This document shows, in pieces, positions 41,368-51,639 of a DNA stretch of 64,000 bases. Both the position numbers and the translations under genes were made by a program. Under the pieces are notes generated by a model that ran no database searches, was not told the origin of the DNA, and saw only the letters and a list, made by a program, of their open reading frames with translations. This DNA is from Streptomyces sp. R44 (GTDB lineage: Bacteria; Actinomycetota; Actinomycetes; Streptomycetales; Streptomycetaceae). The stretch is taken from contig NZ_CP163444.1 of NCBI RefSeq assembly GCF_041053105.1, forward strand, positions 4,960,001 through 5,024,000, read 5' to 3'. Each line of letters opens with the position of its first letter. Position 1 is the stretch's first letter.

Positions 41368-42913
41368 CGACACCCCTCACGACACCCTGGACGACACGAT
41401 CGCGCCCGGCGGGGAACCGCCGGGCGGGCTCGCGAACGGTACCCGGACCCCCGGCGGCGACGCCGGGGGCGCCCGGATGAACCGGCGCCGCTTCTGGGTC
41501 GCCGCCCTCGTGGCCGGGGCGGTCGCCCTGACCGGCGCCGGCGTCGCGGCCACCGCCCTGATCCGCTCGCCCGCACAGGTCGCGGCCGACGCCGAGCCGC
41601 CGCCGCAGGACGTGCTGGTAGCCCGGATCGAGAACCGCGTCCTCGCCGAGACGGTCGTCCTGCGCGGCACCGTCGTGGCCGGCCAGACCGTCCAGGTCGC
41701 GCCCGTCTCCGCGGGCGGAGAGGGCGGCACCTCCCCCGTGATCACCAAGGTGTCCGTGAAGAGCGGGGACGCGGTGCGCTCGGGCAAAGTGCTCCTGGAG
41801 GTCTCCGGCCGGCCCGTCTTCGTCCTGCGCGGCGGCCTGCCCGTGTACCGGGACCTCAAGCCCGGCGCCACCGGCGACGACGTGAAGCAGCTCCAGGACG
41901 CGCTCGCCGCGCTCGGCCACGGCCGCGGCGGCGACAGCAAAGGCACCTTCGGCCCCGGTACGAAGGATGCGGTCGAGGAGTTCTACTCCTCCATCGGCTA
42001 CGACCCGAAGCCCGCCGTCGACGACGACGGCGCCGCCGTCGACGGCGCCGGGACGGCCGTGACCGGTGCCGAGCGGGCCGTCGTGGACGCCCGCGACGCG
42101 CTCGCGGCCAACAAGGACGCCACCCAGACGAAGTCCCTGAAGAAGGCCCGCGACCGGGCCGTCGAGGACCTGGCCGCCGCGCGCGAGACCCTCGCGAAGG
42201 CGGAGGCGGCCGCCGGACCGATGGTCCCGGCGGCCGAGGTCGTGTTCGTCCGGGCCTTCCCCGCGCGGGTCGCCACGATCACGGCCCGGCCGGGAGCGCA
42301 GGTCTCCGGCACCGCCATGACCCTCTCCTCCGGCAAGCTCATGGCACAGGGCTACCTCCAGGACCACCAGAAGGGCCTGGTCCGCGCCGGGCAGAAGGTA
42401 CGGATCCTCGCCGAGACCACCGGGCAGGAGACCGCCGGCACGGTGGTGTCGGTGGCGGACACCCCCTCTCAGCAGGACCAGCAGTCCGGCCCGCAGGGGA
42501 CGGGCTCCGGCGGGAACAGCGGCAGCGGCACCGGCAACGGCGGGGGAGGGGGAGGGGACGGCACCCAGGGCAACGGCGCCGTCGGCTATCTCTTCACCGT
42601 CGACCCCGCCCGCGAACTGCCCTCCGGCCTCGCAGGCCAGGAGGTGCGCCTCACCATCGAGGCCGCCTCCACCGACGGCAAGGCCCTCGTCGTCCCGGTC
42701 ACCGCCGTCTCCGCGGGCGTGGACGGCAAGACCGTCGTCACCACCGTCGACGGCACCGGCCGGCAGGAGCGGATCGAGGTACGGACCGGCACCACCGGTG
42801 ACGGCTACGTGGAGATCGTCCCGCTCACCGCCGGCGCGCTCCAGGAAGGCGACGAGGTGGTCACCGGGGTCAACCCGGGCGCCGCCTCGGGCAGCGCCGA
42901 GGGGTCGCCGTGA
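41360..42913 (+). CDS. HlyD/MacA-like adaptor with peptidoglycan-binding domain
   Basis: A 517-residue membrane-fusion-type protein. A cytoplasmic Pro/Gly-rich start of about 40 residues precedes RRRFWVAALVAGAVALTGAG (transmembrane). The first lipoyl-like half is VLRGTVVAGQTVQVAP...VKSGDAVRSGKVLLEVSGRPVFVL. A PG_binding_1 domain follows (LKPGATGDDVKQLQDALAALG...FGPGTKDAVEEFY), then an Ala/Lys-rich coiled coil (about 230-280), the second lipoyl half and a Gly/Ser-rich loop, ending in a MacA-like beta domain (VPVTAVSAGVDGKTVV). It probably links the ABC exporter to the cell wall. It starts at GTG 41360, overlapping the lipoprotein stop by 8 bases. Confidence 0.85.
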   Translation: MADDTPHDTLDDTIAPGGEPPGGLANGTRTPGGDAGGARMNRRRFWVAALVAGAVALTGAGVAATALIRSPAQVAADAEPPPQDVLVARIENRVLAETVVLRGTVVAGQTVQVAPVSAGGEGGTSPVITKVSVKSGDAVRSGKVLLEVSGRPVFVLRGGLPVYRDLKPGATGDDVKQLQDALAALGHGRGGDSKGTFGPGTKDAVEEFYSSIGYDPKPAVDDDGAAVDGAGTAVTGAERAVVDARDALAANKDATQTKSLKKARDRAVEDLAAARETLAKAEAAAGPMVPAAEVVFVRAFPARVATITARPGAQVSGTAMTLSSGKLMAQGYLQDHQKGLVRAGQKVRILAETTGQETAGTVVSVADTPSQQDQQSGPQGTGSGGNSGSGTGNGGGGGGDGTQGNGAVGYLFTVDPARELPSGLAGQEVRLTIEAASTDGKALVVPVTAVSAGVDGKTVVTTVDGTGRQERIEVRTGTTGDGYVEIVPLTAGALQEGDEVVTGVNPGAASGSAEGSP

Positions 42914-43611
42914 GCGAGGAGGACGTCCCGGTCATCGCGTTCCGCGCGGTGGCCCTGACCTACCCGGGACCGCCGCCCGTCGCCGCCCTGCGCCCCTGTG
43001 AACTCACGGTGCGGCGAGGCGAGTTCATCACGGTCGTCGGCCCGTCCGGCTCGGGCAAGTCGACCTTCCTGAACGTCGCGGGACTGCTCGACGCGCCCAC
43101 CGCCGGCACGTACCTCCTGGACGGCATCGACACGGCGGCGCTGCGCGACGGGGAGCGCACGGCCCTGCGCGGGCGGCGGATCGGCTTCGTCTTCCAGTCC
43201 TTCCACCTGCTGCCGCACCGCAGCGCCACGGAGAACGTCATGCTCTCGATGGTGTACTCGGCGGTGCCCCGCGCCGAGCGCCGCACCCGCGCCCGTACCG
43301 CCCTCGAACGGGTGGGACTCGGCCACCGGGCCGAGGCGCTGCCCGGCCGGCTCTCCGGCGGCGAACGCCAGCGGGTGGCCATCGCCCGGGCCCTGGCCGG
43401 CCGCCCTTCCCTGCTCCTCTGCGACGAACCGACCGGCAACCTCGACTCGGACAACGCCGCGTCCGTCCTCGACCTCCTGGGCGAACTGCACGCCTCCGGG
43501 ATGACGATCGTCGTCATCACCCATGACGCGGAGGTGGCGGCGCGCGGCGAGCGCACGGTGACGATCCGCGACGGGGTGCTCAGCGAGCCGGCGCGGGGGA
43601 GGCGGACGTGA
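42910..43611 (+). CDS. ABC transporter ATP-binding protein (MacB/LolD type)
   Basis: A 233-residue ATPase with Walker A GPSGSGKST, Q-loop FVFQSFHLLPHRSATENV, signature LSGGERQRVAIARAL, Walker B LLLCDEPTGNLDSD and H-loop VITHD. The 'DEPTGNLDS' sequence is typical of the MacB/LolD/FtsE branch, which powers mechanotransmission rather than classical import. GTG 42910 overlaps the adaptor's TGA (GTGA). It pairs with the permease at 43608, also by a GTGA overlap. Confidence 0.93.
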   Translation: MSEEDVPVIAFRAVALTYPGPPPVAALRPCELTVRRGEFITVVGPSGSGKSTFLNVAGLLDAPTAGTYLLDGIDTAALRDGERTALRGRRIGFVFQSFHLLPHRSATENVMLSMVYSAVPRAERRTRARTALERVGLGHRAEALPGRLSGGERQRVAIARALAGRPSLLLCDEPTGNLDSDNAASVLDLLGELHASGMTIVVITHDAEVAARGERTVTIRDGVLSEPARGRRT

Positions 43612-44882
43612 GGCGAACCCCGAAAGGCTCCCCGAAGGTCGAAAGCCCGCGTACGAAGCGGGAGCGGGTGGTCGAACCCTCCCGGCTCGCCGCCCGCGAC
43701 GTCCTCGCCGAGGCCGTCGCCGGAATGCTCCAGCGCCCCGGACGCTCGGTCCTCACCGCGCTCGGCACCGTCCTCGGCGTCGGCACGTTCGTGGCGATCC
43801 TCGGGCTGACCGCGACCACGTCCTCGCAGATCGACTCGCGGTTCAACCTGCTCACGGCCACCGAGGTGACCGTCGAGGACGTCGCCCGCGACCAGAACGA
43901 GTTCGCCGACCCCGCCTTCCCGGCCGACGCGGACGCCCGGATCGGACGCCTCGGCGGCGTCGAGGACGCAGGCGTGTACTGGCCCGTCCGACTGTCGCCC
44001 GGCACGGCCGTCCGCTCCGCGCCGGTCGGCGACGCCACGGGCAGCGAGCGGATCGACGTCGTCGCCGCGTCCCCCGGGGCGCTGCGGGCGGCGGCGCCGA
44101 CCCTCCGGCAGGGCCGTCTGTACGACGAGTTCACCTCCCGGTCCGCGCAGTCGGTCGCGGTGCTCGGCAAGTCGGTCGCGGACCGGCTCGGCATCACGAC
44201 CCTGGAGACCCGGCCGGCGGTGTTCATCGGCGACGAGCCCTTCACGGTCGCCGGGATCATCGACGACGTGCAGCGCAGGGCCGACGTCCTGATGTCGGTC
44301 ACCGTGCCCCGGACGACCGCCGAGAAGCTCTGGGGGCCGCCGCAGCAGGGCGACGCGAAGATGCTCATCACGACGGCGACGGGCGCGGCGAACCAGATCG
44401 CGCGGGAGGCGCCGGTCGCGCTGCGCCCGGACCACCCGGAGTACCTGAAGGCGGTCCCCCCGCCGGACCCCCGGACCCTGCGCGCGGGCGTGACCGACGA
44501 CCTGGACCAGCTCTTCCTGCTCCTCGCCGGGGTCTCCTTGGTGATCGGCGCGGTCGGGATCGCCAACACCACCCTCGTCGCGGTCCTGGAGCGGACCGGC
44601 GAGATCGGCCTGAGACGTGCCCTCGGGGCCCGGGGACGGCACATCACCGTCCAGTTCCTCACGGAATCGGGTGCCCTGGGCGCGATGGGCGGGCTCGTCG
44701 GTACGGCGCTGGGGGTGTCCACGGTGATCGTGGTGGCGCTGGTACGGGACTGGACGCCGGTGATGCACACGGCGACGGTCGTCGCGGCCCCGGCCGTCGG
44801 CCTGGTCACGGGCGTCGTCGCCGGTCTCTACCCGGCCTGGCGGGCCTCCCGCATCGAACCGGCCGAGGCGCTGCGCCGCTGA
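43608..44882 (+). CDS. ABC transporter permease (MacB/FtsX fold)
   Basis: A 424-residue permease. The first helix (about 40-60, SVLTALGTVLGVGTFVAILGL) is followed by a large periplasmic MacB-like domain (ATEVTVEDVARD to about 290). Three C-terminal helices contain LLLAGVSLVIGAVGIANTTLVAVLERTGEIGLRRALGA, the FtsX/MacB signature, and GLVTGVVAGLYPAWRASRIEPAEALRR at the end. With the ATPase, adaptor and lipoprotein it forms a likely exporter of an unknown substrate or a wall-stress mechanotransmitter. A perfect 18-bp terminator follows. Confidence 0.92.
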   Translation: MRRTPKGSPKVESPRTKRERVVEPSRLAARDVLAEAVAGMLQRPGRSVLTALGTVLGVGTFVAILGLTATTSSQIDSRFNLLTATEVTVEDVARDQNEFADPAFPADADARIGRLGGVEDAGVYWPVRLSPGTAVRSAPVGDATGSERIDVVAASPGALRAAAPTLRQGRLYDEFTSRSAQSVAVLGKSVADRLGITTLETRPAVFIGDEPFTVAGIIDDVQRRADVLMSVTVPRTTAEKLWGPPQQGDAKMLITTATGAANQIAREAPVALRPDHPEYLKAVPPPDPRTLRAGVTDDLDQLFLLLAGVSLVIGAVGIANTTLVAVLERTGEIGLRRALGARGRHITVQFLTESGALGAMGGLVGTALGVSTVIVVALVRDWTPVMHTATVVAAPAVGLVTGVVAGLYPAWRASRIEPAEALRR

Positions 44883-44886
44883 GACG

Positions 44887-44937
44887 GTACGACGAAGGGC
44901 CGTCTCTCCCCCGAGGAGTGACGGCCCTTCGTCGTAC
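44887..44937. terminator. Bidirectional terminator between ABC exporter operon and nlpC/P60 gene
   Basis: GTACGACGAAGGGCCGTC (44887-44904) and its perfect reverse complement (44920-44937) form an 18-bp stem with a 15-base loop. It lies 4 bases after the permease stop and 12 bases past the convergent hydrolase stop. Confidence 0.85.
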
Positions 44938-44949
44938 GAGCGGGGTGGA

Positions 44950-45807
44950 TCAGAGGATGCGGACCGCGCCCGAGGGGGTGTCCCAGTCCATGGTGTGCTC
45001 GACGACGCCGCTGGACGGGTTCTGCGCACCGACGTACTTGCCGCCGCCGACGTAGATGGCGACGTGGTACGAGCCGCTGCGGCTGCCCCAGTACAGGATG
45101 TCGCCCGGCTGGAGGTTGCTCAGGGAGACGGAGGTGCCCATGCTCGACTGCTCGTACGAGATACGGGGCAGGTCGATGCCGGCCGCGCGGTAGGCGGCCT
45201 GGACGAGGCCGGAGCAGTCCCAGGAGTTGGGGCCGGTGCCGCCGGAGACGTACGCGTCGCCGATCTGGGCGCGGGCGAAGGCCACGATCGCGGCGGCGGA
45301 GCCGGTGGGGGCCTGCGTCTGGCCGCCGTCGTCCGAGGCGGTGGAGCCGCTGTCGTTCGACGCGCTCGTGCTGGAGAGCTGGGTGCGCGCGCTGTCGCGG
45401 GAGGCGCGCTCCGCGGCCTCCTTGCGCTCCTGCTCGGCCTTGAGGCGGGCCTCCTCGGCGCGCTCGGCCGCGGCCTTGCGGTCGGCCTGGGCCTTGGCCG
45501 TCTTGGCCTCCTTGGCGGCCTTCAGCAGCGCCGCGTCCTCCTGCGTCCGGAGGTTCTGGTCGAGGGCCTCCTGCTGGGAGGCCTCGGCGGAGGCGGCGAC
45601 GGCACTGGCGAGGCCGGTGCCGGCGTCGAGGGAGCCCAGGGTGGGCATTTCGATGGTCTCGGTCACCGGCTCGGCATTCGCCGGCCCGGCAGCACCGGCC
45701 ACCGCGATGGTGCCGAGGACGCCACCGGCAACTCCGGCGCGGAGCGCGAGCTTCGAGGCGCTGCGGCGGGGCTTCCGGTGGCTGGGTATGTGAGCGGTGT
45801 GGGACAT
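44950..45807 (-). CDS. Secreted NlpC/P60 peptidoglycan hydrolase
   Basis: A 285-residue exported protein. A signal peptide (n-region HRKPRRSASKLALRAG, cleavage near ANAEP) precedes an Ala/Lys/Glu-rich coiled coil (about 70-145), a Ser/Thr linker, and a C-terminal NlpC/P60 domain with catalytic Cys in SWDCSGLVQAAYRAAG and His in YHVAIYVGGGKYV. It likely cleaves D-Glu-to-diamino-acid bonds in peptidoglycan during growth or development. ATG 45807 is used; the frame is open upstream but lacks signal-peptide logic. A long upstream region contains a 10-bp-arm inverted repeat (46037-46065). I looked for a c-di-AMP riboswitch, common before such genes, and did not see its conserved core. Confidence 0.9.
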   Translation of the reverse strand: MSHTAHIPSHRKPRRSASKLALRAGVAGGVLGTIAVAGAAGPANAEPVTETIEMPTLGSLDAGTGLASAVAASAEASQQEALDQNLRTQEDAALLKAAKEAKTAKAQADRKAAAERAEEARLKAEQERKEAAERASRDSARTQLSSTSASNDSGSTASDDGGQTQAPTGSAAAIVAFARAQIGDAYVSGGTGPNSWDCSGLVQAAYRAAGIDLPRISYEQSSMGTSVSLSNLQPGDILYWGSRSGSYHVAIYVGGGKYVGAQNPSSGVVEHTMDWDTPSGAVRIL

Positions 45808-46036
45808 GGGTACAACCGCTATCAGGGCTTCACGGTTCCCTTCAAGAAACGTGGGTTGCGCCACAGTTGCGTTTGGAATCTGTGAATCCGCCTCCGTGCC
45901 AGCCTTATTGACGCCGTAACGGGCAAATCGGGCAGGGCTCATCTGGCCCTTGATCACGGGTTTTCAATGAAACGCCCGAATTGCCCGACGCTTACCACCT
46001 CTTGACGCCGATGGCCAAGCCCTCTTCTTTTTGAGG

Positions 46037-46065
46037 TTCCTGTGACGTGACGCAGGTCACAGGAA
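46037..46065. promoter_or_regulatory. Inverted repeat upstream of the nlpC/P60 gene
   Basis: TTCCTGTGAC (46037-46046) and GTCACAGGAA (46056-46065) with a 9-base spacer, about 230 bases before the hydrolase start. The TGTGA...TCACA arms recall CRP-family sites, but the spacing (11 bases between TGTGA and TCACA) is longer than the usual 6. Operator or hairpin. Confidence 0.45.
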
Positions 46066-46370
46066 GCCTCGCGGGCGCTCGTGAACGCGTGCACGCGTCC
46101 ACCTCCGTACGCCCGACCCCCCGACCGGGCGACGGCCGGTTCCTTTATCACCAGGACGCGTTCCATCGCCAATTTGCCTGTAGTGGCCATCACTTGATAG
46201 TGCGGCACCCCTTCCGAGCAGCGATTTCCGGTACGGATGTCACATCTGGTGATCACCTGGGCGCTTCGCGCAACAAGATCACCGCTCATCCGACTTCATG
46301 ATCCTTCGTCAGGTGGTGGAGATCACAAAGTCGTTGCTGTACCCCGTGTCGCAGATCACAGAGGGGCGGG

Positions 46371-46378
46371 CATAAGAT
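46371..46378 (+). promoter_or_regulatory. Putative -10 element of the nuo operon
   Basis: CATAAGAT in an otherwise GC-rich stretch, about 100 bases upstream of nuoA. A transcript start near 46385 would put the Rex-like operator at roughly +10 to +25. No clear -35 consensus. Confidence 0.45.
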
Positions 46379-46394
46379 GCGGGGCAGCCGGGCT

Positions 46395-46410
46395 TGTGAA
46401 CTGCCTCACA
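46395..46410. promoter_or_regulatory. Candidate Rex operator (ROP) upstream of nuoA
   Basis: TGTGAACTGCCTCACA differs by one base from the Rex consensus TGTGAACNNNTTCACA known from Streptomyces. Rex releases such sites when NADH/NAD+ rises, and nuo is a known Rex target in S. coelicolor. It lies just downstream of the predicted nuo transcript start, a repressing position. Confidence 0.7.
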
Positions 46411-46477
46411 TGGGGGTGATCTTTCACGGCCGGCGGTGCGGTCCAACGGTCAAGGACGACTGGAAGGAGCGAGGAGC

Positions 46478-46837
46478 GTGAATGCGTACGCGCCCGTCCT
46501 CGTGCTCGGCGCCCTGGGTGCGGGGTTTGCGATCTTCTCCGTGGTCATGGCCACGCTTATCGGGCCAAAGCGGTACAACAGGGCGAAACTAGAGGCGTAC
46601 GAGTGCGGCATCGAGCCGACGCCCACTCCCGCCGGAGGCGGCCGCTTCCCGATCAAGTACTACCTGACGGCGATGCTCTTCATCGTCTTCGACATCGAGA
46701 TCGTCTTCCTCTACCCCTGGGCCGTCACCTTCGACGCCCTGGGGCTTTTCGGGCTCGTGGAGATGTTGCTCTTCGTGCTCACCGTCTTCGTCGCCTACGC
46801 GTACGTGTGGCGGCGCGGCGGGCTGGAATGGGACTGA
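46478..46837 (+). CDS. nuoA: NADH-quinone oxidoreductase subunit A
   Basis: A 119-residue membrane subunit of complex I with three helices (about 4-26, 60-82, 88-110). [42 protein letters not shown] is the NuoA signature, including the acidic FDIE in helix 2 that belongs to the E-channel. GTG 46478 has GGAGCGAGGAGC upstream. It is the first gene of the 14-gene operon; nuoB starts 19 bases after its stop. Confidence 0.97.
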   Translation: MNAYAPVLVLGALGAGFAIFSVVMATLIGPKRYNRAKLEAYECGIEPTPTPAGGGRFPIKYYLTAMLFIVFDIEIVFLYPWAVTFDALGLFGLVEMLLFVLTVFVAYAYVWRRGGLEWD

Positions 46838-46856
46838 GGGGCTGAGAGGCACACTC

Positions 46857-47411
46857 ATGGGACTCGAAGAGAAACTCCCGAGCGGCTTTCTGCTGACGAC
46901 GGTCGAACAGGCCGCGGGCTGGGTGCGGAAGGCGTCCGTGTTCCCCGCGACCTTCGGCCTCGCCTGCTGCGCCATCGAGATGATGACCACCGGCGCCGGC
47001 CGGTACGACCTGGCCCGCTTCGGCATGGAGGTCTTCCGCGGCTCGCCGCGCCAGGCCGACCTCATGATCGTCGCCGGCCGGGTCAGCCAGAAGATGGCGC
47101 CCGTCCTGCGGCAGGTCTACGACCAGATGCCCAATCCCAAGTGGGTCATCTCGATGGGCGTCTGCGCCTCCTCGGGCGGCATGTTCAACAACTACGCGAT
47201 CGTCCAGGGCGTCGACCACATCGTGCCGGTCGACATCTACCTGCCCGGCTGCCCGCCGCGTCCGGAGATGCTCCTGGACGCGATCCTCAAGCTCCACCAG
47301 AAGATCCAGACCTCCAAGCTCGGCGTGAACGCCGAGGAGGCGGCCCGCGAGGCGGAGGAGGCGGCGCTCAAGGCGCGGCCGACGATCGAACTGAAGGGGC
47401 TGCTGAGGTGA
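46857..47411 (+). CDS. nuoB: NADH-quinone oxidoreductase subunit B
   Basis: A 184-residue subunit that holds the terminal 4Fe-4S cluster N2, the electron donor to menaquinone. Cluster ligands are visible in [20 protein letters not shown] and [10 protein letters not shown]. It has an Ala/Glu-rich C-terminal helix ([18 protein letters not shown]) after the conserved core. ATG 46857 lies behind GAGAGGC. An 88-base gap, longer than others in the operon, precedes nuoC. Confidence 0.97.
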   Translation: MGLEEKLPSGFLLTTVEQAAGWVRKASVFPATFGLACCAIEMMTTGAGRYDLARFGMEVFRGSPRQADLMIVAGRVSQKMAPVLRQVYDQMPNPKWVISMGVCASSGGMFNNYAIVQGVDHIVPVDIYLPGCPPRPEMLLDAILKLHQKIQTSKLGVNAEEAAREAEEAALKARPTIELKGLLR

Positions 47412-47499
47412 CCGACGCACGCGCGGCCGCCGGGCCGCAGACGACAACTATGGCCGCACCTCTGCGCCGCGTGGGCGGAGAAGGGAACAGGGCTGCACA

Positions 47500-48231
47500 G
47501 TGAGCGACGAAACCCCGAACCCCGAGAAGGACCTCAGCGAGCAGAACCTGCCGGGTCAGCGCGGGGACCACGGCGAGGAGGTCCGCGTCCAGCGCGGCAT
47601 GTTCGGCGCCAACAACGGCGGCGACACCTCCGGCTACGGCGGCCTCGTCCGCTCCGTCCGGCTCCCCGGTCCGGCCGCCCGCCCGTACGGCGGCTGGTTC
47701 GACGAGGTGGCCGACGAGCTGGAGGGCGCACTGGAGGAGCAGGGACTCCTCCCTGAGAACGCCATCGAGAAGACGGTCGTCGACCGCGGCGAGCTCACCT
47801 TCCACGTCGAGCGCGAGCACCTCGTCCGCGTGGCCCGCACCCTGCGCGACGACCCGGCGCTCCGCTTCGAGCTCTGCACCGGCGTCTCCGGCGTCCACTA
47901 CCCCGGGGACAAGGGCCGCGAGCTGCACGCCGTCTACCACCTGCGCTCGCTGACCCACGGCCGGCTGATCCGCCTGGAGGTCTCGGCCCCGGACAGCGAG
48001 CCGCGCATCCCGTCCCTCGTCGCGGTCTACCCGACGAACGACTGGCACGAGCGCGAGACGTACGACTTCTTCGGCATCGTCTTCGACGGCCACCCCGCCC
48101 TCACCCGGATCATGATGCCGGACGACTGGCAGGGCCACCCGCAGCGCAAGGACTACCCCCTCGGCGGCATCGCCATCGAGTACAAGGGCGCCCAGATCCC
48201 GGCTCCGGACCAGCGGAGGTCGTACAGCTGA
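47500..48231 (+). CDS. nuoC: NADH-quinone oxidoreductase subunit C
   Basis: A 243-residue 30-kDa-type subunit of the peripheral arm. After an acidic N-terminal extension (about 1-60, [19 protein letters not shown]) the core has [82 protein letters not shown], the family signature. GTG 47500 is used. Its stop overlaps the nuoD start by one base. Confidence 0.96.
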   Translation: MSDETPNPEKDLSEQNLPGQRGDHGEEVRVQRGMFGANNGGDTSGYGGLVRSVRLPGPAARPYGGWFDEVADELEGALEEQGLLPENAIEKTVVDRGELTFHVEREHLVRVARTLRDDPALRFELCTGVSGVHYPGDKGRELHAVYHLRSLTHGRLIRLEVSAPDSEPRIPSLVAVYPTNDWHERETYDFFGIVFDGHPALTRIMMPDDWQGHPQRKDYPLGGIAIEYKGAQIPAPDQRRSYS

Positions 48232-49553
48232 TGTCCACCGAACACGCGTCTCCCCGCGAGACGACCGAAGGCGCCGTCTACACGGTCACCGGCGGCGACT
48301 GGGAAGAGGTCGTCCAGTCCGCCGCGAAGGCCGACGACGAGCGCATCATCGTCAACATGGGCCCCCAGCACCCGTCCACCCACGGCGTGCTCCGCCTGAT
48401 CCTGGAGATCGACGGCGAGACCGTCACCGAGGCCCGCTGCGGCATCGGCTACCTCCACACCGGCATCGAGAAGAACCTCGAGTACCGGACCTGGACGCAG
48501 GGCACCACCTTCGTCACGCGCATGGACTACCTCACCTCGTTCTACAACGAGACGGCGTACTGCCTCGGCGTGGAGAAGCTCCTCGGCATCACCGAGCAGA
48601 TCCCGGACCGCGCCAGCGTCATCCGCGTCCTGCTGATGGAGCTCAACCGGCTCTCCTCGCACCTGGTGTGCATCGCCACCGGCGGCATGGAGCTCGGCGC
48701 CACCACGATCATGATCTACGGCTTCCGGGACCGCGAGATGATCCTGGACCTGTACGAGCTGATCACCGGCCTGCGCATGAACCACGCGTTCATCCGCCCC
48801 GGCGGCCTCGCCCAGGACCTTCCGCCCGGCGCCGTCGACGCCGTGCGCGAGTTCGTGAAGACCATGAAGAGGAACCTGCCGGAGTACGACAAGCTCGCCA
48901 CCGGCAACCCCATCTTCAAGGCCCGCATGCAGGACGTCGGCTACCTCGACCTCACCGGCTGCATGGCCCTCGGCGCCACCGGACCGATCCTCCGGTCGGC
49001 GGGCCTCCCGCACGACCTGCGGAAGACCGACCCGTACTGCGGCTACGAGAACTACGACTTCGACGTCCCGACCGCCGACACCTGCGACTCCTACGGACGC
49101 TTCCTCGTCCGCCTGGAGGAGATGCGGCAGTCCCTGCGGATCGTCGAGCAGTGCCTCGACCGCCTGGAGCCCGGCCCGGTCATGGTCGGCGACAAGAAGA
49201 TCGCCTGGCCGGCGCAGCTCGCGCTCGGCGCGGACGGCCTCGGCAACTCCACCGACCACATCGCGAAGATCATGGGCACCTCCATGGAGGCCCTGATCCA
49301 CCACTTCAAGCTGGTCACCGAGGGCTTCCGGGTCCCCGCCGGGCAGGCCTACGCGGCCGTCGAGTCGCCCAAGGGCGAGCTCGGCGTCCACGTCGTCTCC
49401 GACGGCGGCACCCGCCCCTACCGGGTCCACTTCCGCGACCCGTCCTTCACCAACCTGCAGGCGATGGCCGCGATGTGCGAGGGCGGCCAGGTCGCCGACG
49501 TCATCGTCGCCGTCGCCTCCATCGACCCCGTGATGGGAGGCGTCGACCGATGA
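48231..49553 (+). CDS. nuoD: NADH-quinone oxidoreductase subunit D
   Basis: A 440-residue 49-kDa-type subunit that shapes the quinone site with Nuo[42 protein letters not shown] and the C-terminal [35 protein letters not shown] are diagnostic. The HP..HG segment contributes the quinone-contacting His. The start overlaps nuoC and the stop overlaps nuoE (ATGA), so translation is coupled. Confidence 0.97.
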   Translation: MSTEHASPRETTEGAVYTVTGGDWEEVVQSAAKADDERIIVNMGPQHPSTHGVLRLILEIDGETVTEARCGIGYLHTGIEKNLEYRTWTQGTTFVTRMDYLTSFYNETAYCLGVEKLLGITEQIPDRASVIRVLLMELNRLSSHLVCIATGGMELGATTIMIYGFRDREMILDLYELITGLRMNHAFIRPGGLAQDLPPGAVDAVREFVKTMKRNLPEYDKLATGNPIFKARMQDVGYLDLTGCMALGATGPILRSAGLPHDLRKTDPYCGYENYDFDVPTADTCDSYGRFLVRLEEMRQSLRIVEQCLDRLEPGPVMVGDKKIAWPAQLALGADGLGNSTDHIAKIMGTSMEALIHHFKLVTEGFRVPAGQAYAAVESPKGELGVHVVSDGGTRPYRVHFRDPSFTNLQAMAAMCEGGQVADVIVAVASIDPVMGGVDR

Positions 49554-50289
49554 CGGAGAACGTCAGCCTCGGGATGCCCCAGCTCCCGGCGCCCGCGTAC
49601 CCGGCGGACGTCCACGCCCGTCTGGAGGAGGACGCCCGGGCGATCATCGCCCGCTACCCGGACTCCCGCTCCGCACTCCTGCCGATGCTGCACCTCGTGC
49701 AGTCGGAGGAGGGCCATGTGACCCGTACCGGCATGCGGTTCTGCGCCGAGATCCTCGGCCTGACCACCGCCGAGGTCACCGCCGTCGCCACCTTCTACAC
49801 GATGTACCGGCGCAAGCCCTCCGGCGACTACCAGGTCGGCGTCTGTACGAACACGCTCTGCGCGGTCATGGGCGGCGACGCCATCTTCGAGGAGCTCAAG
49901 CAGCACCTCGGCGTCGGCAACGACGAGACGACGGACGACGGCAGGATCACGCTCGAACACATCGAGTGCAACGCGGCCTGCGACTTCGCGCCCGTCGTGA
50001 TGGTCAACTGGGAGTTCTTCGACAACCAGACGCCCGAGTCCGCCAAGAAGATGGTCGACGACCTCCGGGCCGGACGCACCGTCGAACCCACCCGGGGCGC
50101 CCCGCTCTGCACCTTCAAGGAGACCGCCCGCATCCTCGCCGGCTTCCCCGACGAGCGCCCGGGCGCCGTCGAGGCCACCGGCGGAGCCGGACCCGCCTCC
50201 CTCGTCGGCCTGCGCCTGGCCAAGGGCGAGACCCCGCACCGCCGAATCGTCCACCCGCGCGGTGAGGCAGCCAGTCAGGAGGGGGAGTG

Positions 50290-50290
<1 letters not shown>
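49550..50290 (+). CDS. nuoE: NADH-quinone oxidoreductase subunit E
   Basis: A 246-residue 24-kDa-type subunit with a thioredoxin-like domain binding 2Fe-2S cluster N1a: [10 protein letters not shown] supplies the first Cys pair and [12 protein letters not shown] the second. About 75 residues after the Cys pair extend the protein beyond the E. coli length, an extension shared by other actinobacterial NuoE proteins as I recall. The start overlaps nuoD by four bases (ATGA); the stop overlaps nuoF's ATG. Confidence 0.96.

Positions 50291-51635
<1,345 letters not shown>

Positions 51636-51639
<4 letters not shown>

Larger units (their letters stand above)
45808..46477. other. 670-base regulatory region between nlpC/P60 gene and nuo operon
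   Basis: No convincing gene. From left to right: the hydrolase leader; an inverted repeat at 46037-46065; four GATCAC boxes at 46251, 46277, 46321 and 46354; a CATAAGAT -10-like element at 46371-46378; and a Rex-like operator at 46395-46410. This stretch is visibly lower in GC than its surroundings. Confidence 0.6.

Noticed and set aside
45808..46340. c-di-AMP (ydaO/yuaA) riboswitch before the NlpC/P60 gene
   Set aside because: I looked for the conserved GGGGAACC...GGGGUGAA core on the minus strand and did not find it; a covariance search would decide.
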